Part shown: positions 1-10,441 of the stretch, one piece after another
Layout: each line of letters opens with the position of its first letter
How positions within the stretch are numbered: the first letter of the stretch is position 1
Source: an uncultured Granulosicoccaceae bacterium
GTDB lineage: Bacteria; Pseudomonadota; Gammaproteobacteria; Granulosicoccales; Granulosicoccaceae
Direction: 5' to 3'
Length of the DNA stretch: 40,165 bases
Assembly (NCBI GenBank): GCA_938035945.1
Contig: CALHOU010000084.1
Span: 1 to 40,165 of the forward strand
Translations under genes and position numbers: made by a program
Notes under the pieces: model-generated
The model's input: only the letters and a program-made list of their open reading frames with translations
Database searches by the model: none
Told to the model about the DNA's origin: nothing

Positions 1-1389
1 CTCTTCACGGCTATCGGTTTGCGTGTGGTCGGTGTTCAGTTGCCACGCTTCCGATCGACTGGACAATGTGTATCGCTCACTGGCACCGAATGCGATATTG
101 AGCAATGCAAGCAAATGCGCGTATTCGTCATACACAACCACGCGCCGCTCACCACCCCACGTATAAAAGCTGGATTCAGTGCGCTCCTTTTTATGCTCTG
201 GCCGGGTGCTGAGCAAAACGCCCATGGCCATTTCAACGTAGTCGTCGAGCCCAAGTTCACCCACACGCTTTAAACTACGCATGGTGCGTAATCGCAGATA
301 GCGGCGCGTTTTATCAGAGTACGCAATCCGCGAATCGGGCTTGGCTTTTTCTTTGGAAATTTTCACACCGATACCAGCCGAGGGGATATAAGTAAAATCG
401 CCCCAATACGGTGTGGTGTAGTAAGAACGCGTCATGTCAAAACGCAGGTTAAGGATACCGAAGGTTTGCGCGTCTTGAAAAAATTCTGCCGCCTTGTAGA
501 TTTGACGCATGCCGCGAAACACATTGGGCCGCGGGTTAATTTGTTTTAATACGCGCAATAAGGCATAGCGCAATGTGGTGTTATTGAATGACAACAAATA
601 CAAAGTGTGCAGTGCATCATTGCAGTGCTGATCTGCCTCACTGACCAAACCTTCTAACGCTTGTTGTAGATGAAAATTGTCGGTTGACGAACTCAGTGCC
701 TGCAAAGGCTTTGGTAAACCAGCCGCTATAGTTGCAAACAAGGCATCCGATTCTCTATCGCTGCTCAATCGCAATGCCGCCCACGTGGTCACGCGGGCAA
801 TTCTTGGGTCCTTAGCATTTTGCGCGTAACGAATCAGTTTAGCACCAGCGCTTTCATCACCGCAGCGGCCGATCGCCCACGTTAAACAATAGGCAAGAAC
901 GCCATCCGCACCATCCAATAAACGCAGCATAGGTTCAGCAAATTCAGCCTCACCCAACTCACCTGCTCGCCACGCTATTCTGCTGGCAGGGTCAACATCT
1001 AATTGCCCGGTGGCAATATCGGCAAGGCCTTTTCTAACGCGGTTAACTGCGCCTTGATGGCGTGCACTGTGAGCAACGTTGGTATCTGGTGTGAACGAGC
1101 CAGCAGCAGCACTTGCGACTGATGGCGAACCAGTAGATTGGCTATCGATATAGCCTTTGTTGAGCTTGGAGACGACCAAGCTATCAAAAATTTTCTCAGC
1201 GTCCGCCCTTGATACCGGTGTTGGCGTTTTCGTGCCTTCACGCAATGCGGTACCGCGACGGCCATAGCGAAAGTTGACAACAAATTGATCAGCGTTGTTG
1301 CCAGAAGACACATCACACAAGTCAACTTCGTATGCCTTGTCAGAACTTCCTTGACTAAAGACTAGTTTTGACGTGCGAACCGTTTTCAT
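1..1389 (-). CDS. WGR-domain protein with HEAT-like helical region, 3' end cut by the window
   Basis: The reverse strand is open from an ATG at 1389 to the left edge with no stop (463 codons visible), so the C-terminus is missing. The first ~80 residues read as a WGR domain: after the start comes KLVFSQGSSDKAYEVDL, then FRYGRRGTALREGTKT, matching the W/Y-G-R core in which the aromatic is Tyr here. About 30 low-complexity Ser/Ala/Thr residues follow, then Ala/Leu-rich helices (AWRAGELGEAEFAEPML, LAYCLTWAIGRCGDESAG) that look like HEAT-type repeats. WGR domains occur in PARPs and in bacterial MolR-like proteins and are thought to bind nucleic acid. No catalytic domain is visible in this part. 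The function is unknown; a DNA-damage or stress role would be a guess. Confidence 0.72.
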   Translation of the reverse strand, partial: MKTVRTSKLVFSQGSSDKAYEVDLCDVSSGNNADQFVVNFRYGRRGTALREGTKTPTPVSRADAEKIFDSLVVSKLNKGYIDSQSTGSPSVASAAAGSFTPDTNVAHSARHQGAVNRVRKGLADIATGQLDVDPASRIAWRAGELGEAEFAEPMLRLLDGADGVLAYCLTWAIGRCGDESAGAKLIRYAQNAKDPRIARVTTWAALRLSSDRESDALFATIAAGLPKPLQALSSSTDNFHLQQALEGLVSEADQHCNDALHTLYLLSFNNTTLRYALLRVLKQINPRPNVFRGMRQIYKAAEFFQDAQTFGILNLRFDMTRSYYTTPYWGDFTYIPSAGIGVKISKEKAKPDSRIAYSDKTRRYLRLRTMRSLKRVGELGLDDYVEMAMGVLLSTRPEHKKERTESSFYTWGGERRVVVYDEYAHLLALLNIAFGASERYTLSSRSEAWQLNTDHTQTDSREE

Positions 1390-1552
1390 CTGTAACGCGA
1401 CAACTCCATTAACTGCTCAGGCCAACAAGGCCGGTTTACAGTAACAGATTTGCCGTTCAACGCAAATAGTTATCGATGCAAATGCTATTCGAAAGAATAG
1501 CCAAACAGAACGTTTAGCTACGCGAGAAAAAAATCAATTTAACGATCGAAGT

Positions 1553-1579
1553 GCCGCCTCTTGACGATCAAGAGGCGGC
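1553..1579 (-). terminator. Strong hairpin downstream of katG
   Basis: A perfect 12-bp inverted repeat (gccgcctcttga / tcaagaggcggc) with a 3-nt loop lies 17 bases beyond the katG stop. On the katG strand no T-run follows immediately; the first one (TTTTTTT) is about 30 nt further on. On the other strand a pyrimidine-rich stretch follows. It probably ends fur-katG transcription and stabilises the 3' end. Confidence 0.6.
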
Positions 1580-1596
1580 CTCCTTTCTCTTAAAAA

Positions 1597-3774
<2,178 letters not shown>

Positions 3775-3826
3775 CTAATTTAGTCGCTTGTTAACGTTGA
3801 GTTGTTTTGAAAGTAAAACTTAAACT

Positions 3827-4273
3827 TTAGTTGGGCTGTGTTTTTTGGCAGTCAGGACAAATACCCCAATAAGTCACTTCTGCTTCGTCGATCTGATAAC
3901 CATGATTGTGTTCCGCAACCAAACACGGTGCTTCACCCACTGCACAATCGATATCAATAAGATTTTCACACTGGCGACAAGCCAGATGATGGTGATTATC
4001 AACGCGATGCTCATAACGAGCGGCAGAACCGGCTGGCTGAATACGGCGCAGAATACGATGCTCAGTCATCGCATTCAAGGCATCGTAAACCGCTTGCCTT
4101 GAGATGACCCCGAGCTCAGATCGAACAGCGTGACAAATCTCATCGGCCAAGGCGTGCGGCGATGACTGTACAGCCTGATACACGGCCAGTCGCTGCGCAG
4201 TGACTTGCAGGCCAGCAGCACGAAGGGCTGCCGACACATCGGCCGGTTCTTGTTCGATTGTCGATTTGCTCAC
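3827..4273 (-). CDS. Fur-family peroxide/metal-responsive repressor (PerR/FurA-like)
   Basis: A 148-residue Fur-family protein with an N-terminal winged helix (residues ~15-85; recognition region [14 protein letters not shown]) and a C-terminal dimerisation/metal domain. Two CxxC pairs, Cys99-Cys102 and Cys139-Cys142, form the usual structural zinc site. The histidine cluster at 94-96 and His40 could serve the regulatory metal site of PerR-type sensors. Its position just upstream of katG matches the FurA-KatG arrangement of actinobacteria and the peroxide-sensing role of PerR. The start is GTG. No Shine-Dalgarno is visible before it, and the promoter -10 box ends only seven bases upstream, so the mRNA is probably leaderless. 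Assignment to PerR rather than iron-sensing Fur rests on context, not on proven ligands. Confidence 0.88.
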   Translation of the reverse strand: MSKSTIEQEPADVSAALRAAGLQVTAQRLAVYQAVQSSPHALADEICHAVRSELGVISRQAVYDALNAMTEHRILRRIQPAGSAARYEHRVDNHHHLACRQCENLIDIDCAVGEAPCLVAEHNHGYQIDEAEVTYWGICPDCQKTQPN

Positions 4274-4279
4274 AGTTGC

Positions 4280-4316
4280 ATACTAAGACCAATTCTTTAC
4301 TGTGTCAAGAATTGGT
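4280..4316 (-). promoter_or_regulatory. fur-katG promoter with overlapping Fur/PerR-type operator
   Basis: On the reverse strand TTGACA (4303-4308) and TAGTAT (4280-4285) are separated by exactly 17 bases, a near-ideal sigma70 promoter. Over it lies a perfect 10-bp inverted repeat, accaattctt (4288-4297) and aagaattggt (4307-4316), with a 9-base spacer. The repeat covers the -35 box and most of the -35/-10 spacer, so a dimeric repressor bound here would block RNA polymerase. The predicted +1 falls at about 4273, on the G of the fur GTG start. Autoregulation by the Fur-like protein is inferred. Confidence 0.75.
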
Positions 4317-4398
4317 GTGAGTTAAGTCATTTACACCACCAACACACTTTGTTACAGAGGATCATCACACAAACAATCCAGTTGATGAACTGAGCATA

Positions 4399-4548
4399 AT
4401 GGTCGTAGTCGATGCATCCGATGAACTGACATCTATTGCAAAGTACGACACATTAGAGAAAACGATAGCCAGAGTATCGAGGGTAGATGGCTCTATCAAA
4501 GTTGCTACTGGAACCTATACTGCCGTGCGCTCAGTGACCCAGCAGTAA
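4399..4548 (+). CDS. Very small ORF of unknown function, possibly a gene remnant
   Basis: A 49-codon frame runs from an ATG at 4399 to TAA. The predicted peptide begins MVVVDASDELTSIAKYDTLE and ends in AVRSVTQQ. It is soluble and has no signal peptide or membrane segment. The same frame stays open upstream to about 4321 without a good start codon, so this could be the 3' end of a decayed gene. I do not recognise a family. No Shine-Dalgarno is seen. It is the only candidate gene between the fur operator and the convergent Kelch gene. Confidence 0.2.
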   Translation: MVVVDASDELTSIAKYDTLEKTIARVSRVDGSIKVATGTYTAVRSVTQQ

Positions 4549-4560
4549 GTAAAAAACTCG

Positions 4561-4605
4561 CTGCCATTTTAGTGCGATATCTAATGCGCTATCTAAAATG
4601 TGCAG
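4561..4605. terminator. Hairpin between convergent transcription units
   Basis: ctgccattttag (4561-4572) pairs with ctaaaatg-t-gcag (4593-4605), a 12-bp stem with one bulged base and a 20-base loop. It sits 25 bases beyond the stop of the Kelch gene on the reverse strand and just after the small forward ORF, where a bidirectional terminator would be expected. There is no long T-run, so confidence is limited. Confidence 0.35.
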
Positions 4606-4630
4606 CGGACCTTGATTGCCGCATTAAAAC

Positions 4631-6583
4631 TTAAGCAGTTCGAGCTCGGCCTACTCTCATTAAACAAAGCGCAAATAAAGCGGCCAAGGTTGCCAGAGAT
4701 GCACTACCACCGAACAATCCGTTTCCTGAGCTAGTTGCGACTGGAATATCACTAATCGCTTCGTTGGTGTCTGGCACGTCGTTAGTAGCAGGCACGTCAT
4801 TACTGGTATCAGATGTGTCCACAATAGCGGGCACATCATTGGTTGAACCAGTATCCATAGGATCGTCGTTCACTACATCTGAATCTACCGACTCAACGGT
4901 ATCTACAGGCGGGTCAACTTGAACGGGTTGCTCAAGGTCAAGGGGTTCTTCATTGTTCTGATCACCTTCATCAGCAGCAGGCGCGACATAGTCGCTAGAC
5001 CCATCAGTTAATTCCGGTCCAAAGCCTGTGGGCACAAAGTTAGGATCACTGGTAATAACGAATTTATCAATTGCCAGTCCGTCTTCTCGCATCCACAAGT
5101 TAACGATATTCACACCAGCGTTAACGACGTTCAAAGAGGCCGCTGGACTACTTGGCGTATGACGGGACCATGTCCACTCATTCGGGAATGTATCGATTCG
5201 ATAGGCATCAGTGCTAACTTCACCGTTCAAGCCAACCTGGATACTATCGCTATTGCCAACACCATTATCCGCTGTGTCACCCAAGCCCCGAATCCAGACA
5301 TAGTGTTTACCCGAGTAGTTAAAGTTCACCATGTAACTTAGCATTGGCGTGTTGTCGCTCGTTGCAGCCAACTGACCTTCATCAGGTGTAGTAATCATGG
5401 CATCATCGTTACTAGAGTTACCAATAACCGCTGGCACCCATTGGTGCGTAGACGTGTTACTAATCACATCATAGTATTCTGCTTCCATTGAAATAAGCGT
5501 TGCACCTTGCGGTGTATTCGATCCCGGTGTTGGTGGTTCGGGTTCGGGTTGCGGTTCTGGCTGCGGCTCAGGTTGCGGATTGGGAGGATTGTTATCTACC
5601 CGTAGCGAACGAACCGTGTTTACCGCAAGCGCTGCCCGAGGTGCACCACCACCGGCAACAATCAAATCACCATCGATGATACGGGCTATTGGCGCGACTA
5701 ATCCTTCCGGCAAGGTTCTAAATTCACTCCACTTGTTGGTTCGTGGGTTGTATTTCCAGACTTTATTCAAGGCGTTTTCACCACCCGTTGTATAGATGTC
5801 GCCCTTGTAAACAAAGGTACCAGGTTCTGAATGCGAATTCTTGTTCGGCATGTCAGCCTTTTGCGACCACTGATTGGTTTGTGGGTTAAACGCATGAACC
5901 AAAGGTGTGTCGTCGGTATTTTTTCCAGGGCAGGCATCGTGACCAAACTGACCGCCCATCGCATAGATGATACCGTCCACAACGGCTGTCGAAAAATGAT
6001 TGCGAGGAACTGGCAAGCTTGCATTGTTGTTTTTCCACCCCTGCCCTGGCTGATCTAAGTCATAAACAACATGAGTATCCACATCGCAATTCGCATCGCG
6101 ATCAATACCACCAAACCAATGAATTTTATTATTCACTAAAGCAGCACCACCTGCAGCACCCGGAATCGGCAAGTCAGGACCAGGACGCCACTTACGCGTA
6201 TTTAAATTGAAAATCCAGACACGATCAGTTACACGACCGGGGTGGCTACCAACACGACCACCGATAATCCAGACATCGGCGCCAACTCTAACAACACCAT
6301 TGTGAGTTACCGCGGTATCGTTCATCGTTGTGGTACTAGCAATGGTGCTCCACTGTTTGGTGCCGGCATCATACTTTTCAACCGAGTTGGCGAGCTGCAG
6401 CCCTGCCTTGAATCCATTAAAAACGTAAATGTCGCCACGGTACTCAACCGTAGTAGCCTCTACCCGGGCTTCGTTCATGCTGGCTCGGTTTTGCCAGTTC
6501 TGTGCCGAGGCTTGACCTGCGACTGTAAGTAACCCCAATACAATAACGGCCTGCTTTAGCAAACCTTGCTTTACTTTTTTCAT
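4631..6583 (-). CDS. Secreted Kelch-repeat protein with CBM-like domain and GlyGly-CTERM-like tail
   Basis: A 650-residue exported protein. Residues 1-27 are a signal peptide ending ...GQASA/Q. Residues ~30-335 carry repeated Kelch motifs (VFNGFKAGLQ, WIIGGRVGSH, HWFGGIDRD, YAMGGQFGHD, YTTGGENAL, IVAGGGAPR), consistent with a galactose-oxidase/Kelch-type beta-propeller. A Pro-Glu-Pro-Gln linker follows. The next domain, ~360-520, begins SMEAEYYDVI and contains WMREDGLAIDKFVIT; it resembles the C-terminal carbohydrate-binding domain of GH115-type enzymes. A long acidic Asp/Thr/Val linker leads to a C-terminal GG(S)-hydrophobic-Arg tail (GNGLFGGSASL...LMRVGRARTA), like GlyGly-CTERM sorting signals handled by rhombosortase in gammaproteobacteria. 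AGGA lies six bases before the ATG. The ligand is unknown; a role in binding algal or other polysaccharide is inferred. Confidence 0.8.
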   Translation of the reverse strand: MKKVKQGLLKQAVIVLGLLTVAGQASAQNWQNRASMNEARVEATTVEYRGDIYVFNGFKAGLQLANSVEKYDAGTKQWSTIASTTTMNDTAVTHNGVVRVGADVWIIGGRVGSHPGRVTDRVWIFNLNTRKWRPGPDLPIPGAAGGAALVNNKIHWFGGIDRDANCDVDTHVVYDLDQPGQGWKNNNASLPVPRNHFSTAVVDGIIYAMGGQFGHDACPGKNTDDTPLVHAFNPQTNQWSQKADMPNKNSHSEPGTFVYKGDIYTTGGENALNKVWKYNPRTNKWSEFRTLPEGLVAPIARIIDGDLIVAGGGAPRAALAVNTVRSLRVDNNPPNPQPEPQPEPQPEPEPPTPGSNTPQGATLISMEAEYYDVISNTSTHQWVPAVIGNSSNDDAMITTPDEGQLAATSDNTPMLSYMVNFNYSGKHYVWIRGLGDTADNGVGNSDSIQVGLNGEVSTDAYRIDTFPNEWTWSRHTPSSPAASLNVVNAGVNIVNLWMREDGLAIDKFVITSDPNFVPTGFGPELTDGSSDYVAPAADEGDQNNEEPLDLEQPVQVDPPVDTVESVDSDVVNDDPMDTGSTNDVPAIVDTSDTSNDVPATNDVPDTNEAISDIPVATSSGNGLFGGSASLATLAALFALCLMRVGRARTA

Positions 6584-6892
6584 GGCTCTTCCTATCCACT
6601 GTTATTATTATTTGGTAGCTATTCTCTCCCAGCTAAACCGAGTCGACAAGCGGATTGTGAAAGGCTTGTGCACGTCTTATTGTTTTACATTCGGTGGGCT
6701 TATATTTATGGGGAGCGGTTCATACGGTAACCTTGAAAACAGCATTCCTTAGCCAATTTGGGTAAATAAAAAAACGATAAACCGAGCACAGTTCTTGGTT
6801 GTTCATTCACTCAAAACACAATTGACAAACCCTGCCGATGCGGCCATTGTGTCGCAACTAATAGCTTACGCTGACAACCAAATATCCTTGCC
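6584..6892. other. Intergenic region between divergent Kelch and aminotransferase genes
   Basis: 309 bp without a convincing gene. It must hold both divergent promoters. On the forward strand a TTGACA at about 6822 is the best -35 candidate, but no good -10 box lies at the right distance. On the reverse strand only the Shine-Dalgarno AGGA before the Kelch ATG is clear. The aminotransferase ATG has no visible ribosome-binding site. Confidence 0.5.
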
Positions 6893-8269
6893 ATGCTCAA
6901 AAACGACCAACTCAGCCAGTGGGATCAAGATCATTTCTTTCATCCATCTACACACTTGGCGCAGTTTGCGCGCGGCGAACTGCCGAATCGAATCATTACT
7001 GGCGGAAAAGGCGTCTATATAAAAGATCGGGACGACAACACACTGCTTGATGCATTCGCCGGCTTGTATTGCGTGAATGTAGGTTACGGCCAGCAAGACA
7101 TATCAGATGCGATCGCTGCACAAGCAAAAGAGCTTAGCTACTACCATTCCTATGTTGGCCATGGTACCGAGAGCTCAATCACCTTGGCGAAGATGATTAT
7201 TGATCGTGCGCCTGAAAACATGAGCCGTGTGTACTTTGGCTTGTCTGGTTCAGATGCTAACGAAACCAATATCAAATTGGTTTGGTACTACAACAATATT
7301 CTTGGCCGTACCCAGAAGAAGAAAATCATATCGCGTTGGCGCGGTTACCATGGTTCGGGTTTGATGACAGGCTCGCTTACCGGCTTAGAATTGTTCCATA
7401 ACAAGTTTGATCTTCCGCTGGCAAACGTTTTACATACAGAAGCCCCCTACTACTACAGACGCACAAATCGAGACTTGAGCGAAGAGGCGTTTTCTAAGGA
7501 TTGCGCCGACAAGCTTGAAGCCATGATTCTTGAAGAAGGTCCTGATACGGTCGCAGCTTTTATCGGAGAACCGGTATTGGGAACCGGCGGCTTGGTACCG
7601 CCACCTAAGGGATACTGGCCAACAATACAAGCCGTACTGAACAAGTACGATATTTTATTTATTGCTGACGAGGTAGTCACAGGCTTCGGCCGTCTGGGCA
7701 GTATGTTTGGCTCTACACACTATGGCATTACGCCAGACATCATCACCATCGCTAAAGGTTTAACCTCAGCATACGCACCGCTTTCAGGCTCGATCGTTTC
7801 GACAAAGGTGTGGAAAGTATTAGAAACTGGCACCGATGAAAACGGACCCATCGGACATGGGTGGACTTATTCAGCCCATCCGATATGTGCAGCTGCTGGC
7901 GTTGCCAATCTGGCATTGATCGATAAGCTGGATTTAGTGAACAACGCAAAAACGGTCGGCGCTTATTTTAACCAGGCCATGCACACCGCCTTGGCTGATC
8001 ATCCTCATGTTGGGGAAGTTCGAGGCGAAGGTATGTTATGTGCGATTGAACTGGTTGAGCAAAAGGAAGCTCCTGTATTTTTTGACGCAGCGAAAAAAAT
8101 CGGACCTAGCGTCATCGCCGCTTTGCTCAAACGAGATGTGATCGCACGCGCCATGCCACAGGGCGATATTCTTGGCTTCGCCCCACCACTCACGCTAAGC
8201 GAAAAAGAGGCCGACATAATCGTGGCAGCCACTACTGACGCTATCCATGAGGTGCTAGGGCAATCTTAA
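6893..8269 (+). CDS. Class III PLP-dependent aminotransferase, SpuC/omega-amine:pyruvate type
   Basis: A 458-residue fold-type I aminotransferase of class III. Visible hallmarks are [10 protein letters not shown] near the N-terminus, the phosphate-binding [20 protein letters not shown], the glutamate/aspartate motif [12 protein letters not shown], and the PLP lysine in [14 protein letters not shown]. The closest family I can name is the putrescine/omega-amine:pyruvate group (SpuC of Pseudomonas; also beta-alanine and taurine transaminases). It probably moves the terminal amino group of an amine or omega-amino acid to pyruvate in the cytosol. Downstream on the same strand is an EamA transporter. 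Two glutamine-synthetase-like ligases 9-12 kb away suggest a polyamine-type pathway. The exact substrate cannot be read from the sequence. Confidence 0.85.
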   Translation: MLKNDQLSQWDQDHFFHPSTHLAQFARGELPNRIITGGKGVYIKDRDDNTLLDAFAGLYCVNVGYGQQDISDAIAAQAKELSYYHSYVGHGTESSITLAKMIIDRAPENMSRVYFGLSGSDANETNIKLVWYYNNILGRTQKKKIISRWRGYHGSGLMTGSLTGLELFHNKFDLPLANVLHTEAPYYYRRTNRDLSEEAFSKDCADKLEAMILEEGPDTVAAFIGEPVLGTGGLVPPPKGYWPTIQAVLNKYDILFIADEVVTGFGRLGSMFGSTHYGITPDIITIAKGLTSAYAPLSGSIVSTKVWKVLETGTDENGPIGHGWTYSAHPICAAAGVANLALIDKLDLVNNAKTVGAYFNQAMHTALADHPHVGEVRGEGMLCAIELVEQKEAPVFFDAAKKIGPSVIAALLKRDVIARAMPQGDILGFAPPLTLSEKEADIIVAATTDAIHEVLGQS

Positions 8270-8314
8270 GTGAACCCCAAGGTACAGCATTGACAGCGCC
8301 CACTCACCATTACT

Positions 8315-9205
8315 ATGAATAGCGCTGCCAAGCGGGATTGGCTTGCACTGGGTTGCGCCTTAGCAGCTGTTGCGATTTGGGCTTGGTGGATGTCGGCGAC
8401 TCGCGTCGCCGCTCAAGAAGGTATAGCACCGTTGGACGTAGCGCTGATGCGCTACGCTATTCCGGCCTTGCTGCTTATCCCGGTATGGCTGCGCACTTGG
8501 CACAAACTTAAATTAGCACCCTTATGGTCAATCGTTGCGATGTTGGGTTGGGGCGCACCGTTTCTTTGGCTGGTCACGGCATCACTAAAAGAGAGTAGCG
8601 TTGTGTACTTTGCCACCATCGTGCCGTGCACCATGCCATTGTTTGCAGTTATAGCAGAAATCGTTTTCTTTAAACAGCGCTTGACGAAATCTCAAGTGAT
8701 CGGCTACACCACTATTTCAGTCGCTGCAACACTGGTTATCCTGAATGCGTTTCTTGGTGGTGGTGCATCCTTGTTGAGCATTGGCTTAATGTTTTTAGCC
8801 GCTGCCGGTTGGGCTTGCTATGTTGTGGCTTTTCGGCACACTGGGCTAAGTGCTGCGGAAGCAGCGGCTTGGGTATGTACGGTATCAACGATAGTAATCA
8901 TGATAATAAAGCTGGCACTTGGTGGTGCCTTACTACCGCTAACAAAGGAGCAACTCATCTTCAATGCATTCGCTCAAGGCTTTCTGTCTGGCTTTGTTGC
9001 TGTCATTGTATACACGGTAGCGATTGGACGACTGGGGCCGGCGCGGGCGGCAAGCTTTAGCATTCTGATTCCCATGCTCGCGTCGTTCTTTGCGTGGATT
9101 TGGCTGGGTGAAGTGCCAACCGGTTTTAACTTAGTCGCGCTTTTGCTAGGCACCATAGGTGTGGCTATCATCAATGGCATGTTTACTTTACAAAAAGTTA
9201 AATAG
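8315..9205 (+). CDS. EamA/DMT-family transporter
   Basis: A 296-residue integral membrane protein with about ten hydrophobic segments in two halves, as in the EamA (drug/metabolite transporter) family. The first half starts WLALGCALAAVAIWAWWM; the second-half repeat ends PTGFNLVALLLGTIGVAIINGM. The loops carry the usual G/P signatures (LGWGAPFLWLV, WIWLGEVPT). EamA proteins usually export amino acids or metabolites through the inner membrane. It starts 45 bp after the aminotransferase, so co-transcription is likely, and it may relieve accumulation of an intermediate. The 3' end overlaps the convergent M24 gene by 8 bp. The substrate is unknown. Confidence 0.85.
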   Translation: MNSAAKRDWLALGCALAAVAIWAWWMSATRVAAQEGIAPLDVALMRYAIPALLLIPVWLRTWHKLKLAPLWSIVAMLGWGAPFLWLVTASLKESSVVYFATIVPCTMPLFAVIAEIVFFKQRLTKSQVIGYTTISVAATLVILNAFLGGGASLLSIGLMFLAAAGWACYVVAFRHTGLSAAEAAAWVCTVSTIVIMIIKLALGGALLPLTKEQLIFNAFAQGFLSGFVAVIVYTVAIGRLGPARAASFSILIPMLASFFAWIWLGEVPTGFNLVALLLGTIGVAIINGMFTLQKVK

Positions 9206-10367
9206 GCACCAGCTCTGCCGGTGCACGCGTAGTCAACACCTTTGCTGAATTTTCACCAACGACAATATTTTCTTCGTGCACCATCATTAAACCGTTGCCA
9301 TACGATAGCGATGGTTCAATGGTTAAAACCATATTCTGCTGTAAAACAGTTTTATCAAAGGCCGCATGCGAGGGTTGCTCGGTAAGTTGCATACCCAGGC
9401 CATGTCCAAGTCGACCTATATCGCCACCACTATCATCTAATTCTGCAATGACTGCGGCCATGGCGTTAAAAAGATCTGCACACGTGTTTCCTGGCTTTGC
9501 CGCTTCAATACCCGCTTGAGTGGCTCGCCATAAAACATCGTAAGCGCGTTTGGCTTCATCGGTGACAGAACCTATTGCCCAATTTCGATCAAAGTCGCAG
9601 AAATAACCATCCCACGTGCAACCCGTATCCATCATCAATACATCGCCGTGTTGCAAAGGTTTTCGAGATGGAGGTGAGATAACATCGGCATATCCACCCT
9701 GATCAGCGGCACCGACAAGATACGGTGCATCGTCTGCACCTTGTGCTAAGGCGGTTCGTCGAAACTCTCTGAACACATCTTCCAACGGCATTCCTTCATG
9801 TACAAACTCAGGTACCTTGGCAAATGTAGCGGAACCGACCGAACATATAAACTGATGTTTCTCAATTTCGGCCGTGGATTTCACCATGCGCAAACCCTGC
9901 ACCAATCCAGTCGCATCTTCAATTTGAATGCCTGTTAGCGCGAGCTGCAAACGCTCCCAATCACCCAAGGGCATTCGCAATAAGGTTTCGTGTCCTTTCA
10001 TGACGCCAAGCTTTGCGCAACGTTTGGCAAGTGGCGATAACAAATCAACCAATAAACTAATGCCGTCATCTTCGGGGGCTGGTGCACTCCATGTGCGAAT
10101 GTCGTCTATCCAACACGTGCGCATAAGCTGTGCACCGATTTCGGGTATCACTGCAATGGGTTTACCATCGAGCGGAACAAATACAAACCAGGGTCGTGTC
10201 GGGCTTTGCCAAAATAAAGTATGAAAACCCGTAAAGTATCTAACGTCAGGTTCGCTCATAAGCAACAGACCATCAAGCCCCTGCTCAGCCATTTTTAATT
10301 GAGCGTTTTTGGTGCGAGTGACGAACTCGTTGTTATCGAATCCGCGTTGCGGTGCTACTAGCTGCAT
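9198..10367 (-). CDS. M24-family metallohydrolase (Xaa-Pro aminopeptidase/creatinase fold)
   Basis: A pita-bread-fold M24 protein of about 389 residues. The five metal ligands are visible in order: Asp in LMMDTGC, Asp in YFCDFDRNW, His in LGHGLG, Glu in LTIEPSL and Glu in VHEENIVV. The N-terminal creatinase-like domain has GLLLMSEPDVRYFTGF. The family includes proline peptidases, creatinase, ectoine hydrolase and some lyases; the lack of close similarity to DoeA or DddP leaves the substrate open. I chose the ATG at 10367 because the family motif begins soon after it. An ATG at 10400 (11 residues longer) is possible. The frame stays open to 10532, but that would overlap the divergent dioxygenase gene by 91 bp. 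In this setting it may cleave an amide or peptide-like intermediate. Confidence 0.8.
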   Translation of the reverse strand: MQLVAPQRGFDNNEFVTRTKNAQLKMAEQGLDGLLLMSEPDVRYFTGFHTLFWQSPTRPWFVFVPLDGKPIAVIPEIGAQLMRTCWIDDIRTWSAPAPEDDGISLLVDLLSPLAKRCAKLGVMKGHETLLRMPLGDWERLQLALTGIQIEDATGLVQGLRMVKSTAEIEKHQFICSVGSATFAKVPEFVHEGMPLEDVFREFRRTALAQGADDAPYLVGAADQGGYADVISPPSRKPLQHGDVLMMDTGCTWDGYFCDFDRNWAIGSVTDEAKRAYDVLWRATQAGIEAAKPGNTCADLFNAMAAVIAELDDSGGDIGRLGHGLGMQLTEQPSHAAFDKTVLQQNMVLTIEPSLSYGNGLMMVHEENIVVGENSAKVLTTRAPAELVPI

Positions 10368-10385
10368 TGGATTTATAGTTCTCAG

Positions 10386-10415
10386 TTGATTTTGCAGCAT
10401 TATTACTGGTATACA
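10386..10415 (+). promoter_or_regulatory. Possible promoter for the first PhyH gene
   Basis: TTGATT (10386-10391) and TATACA (10410-10415) are spaced by 18 bases, 26 bases before the dioxygenase ATG. It lies just upstream of the divergent M24 start chosen here. There is no Shine-Dalgarno before the ATG at 10442. Confidence 0.35.
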
Positions 10416-10441
10416 AGCACTTATGCAACAGATGCACTCGT

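Noticed and set aside
5521-5590. Short tandem repeat as a CRISPR or satellite
   Set aside because: It is the Pro-Glu-Pro-Gln linker of the Kelch protein, in frame and without spacers.
9198-10367. Ectoine hydrolase DoeA or DMSP lyase DddP
   Set aside because: The M24 metal ligands agree, but the N-terminal motifs typical of those enzymes are not seen; no other ectoine or DMSP-lyase genes are adjacent.
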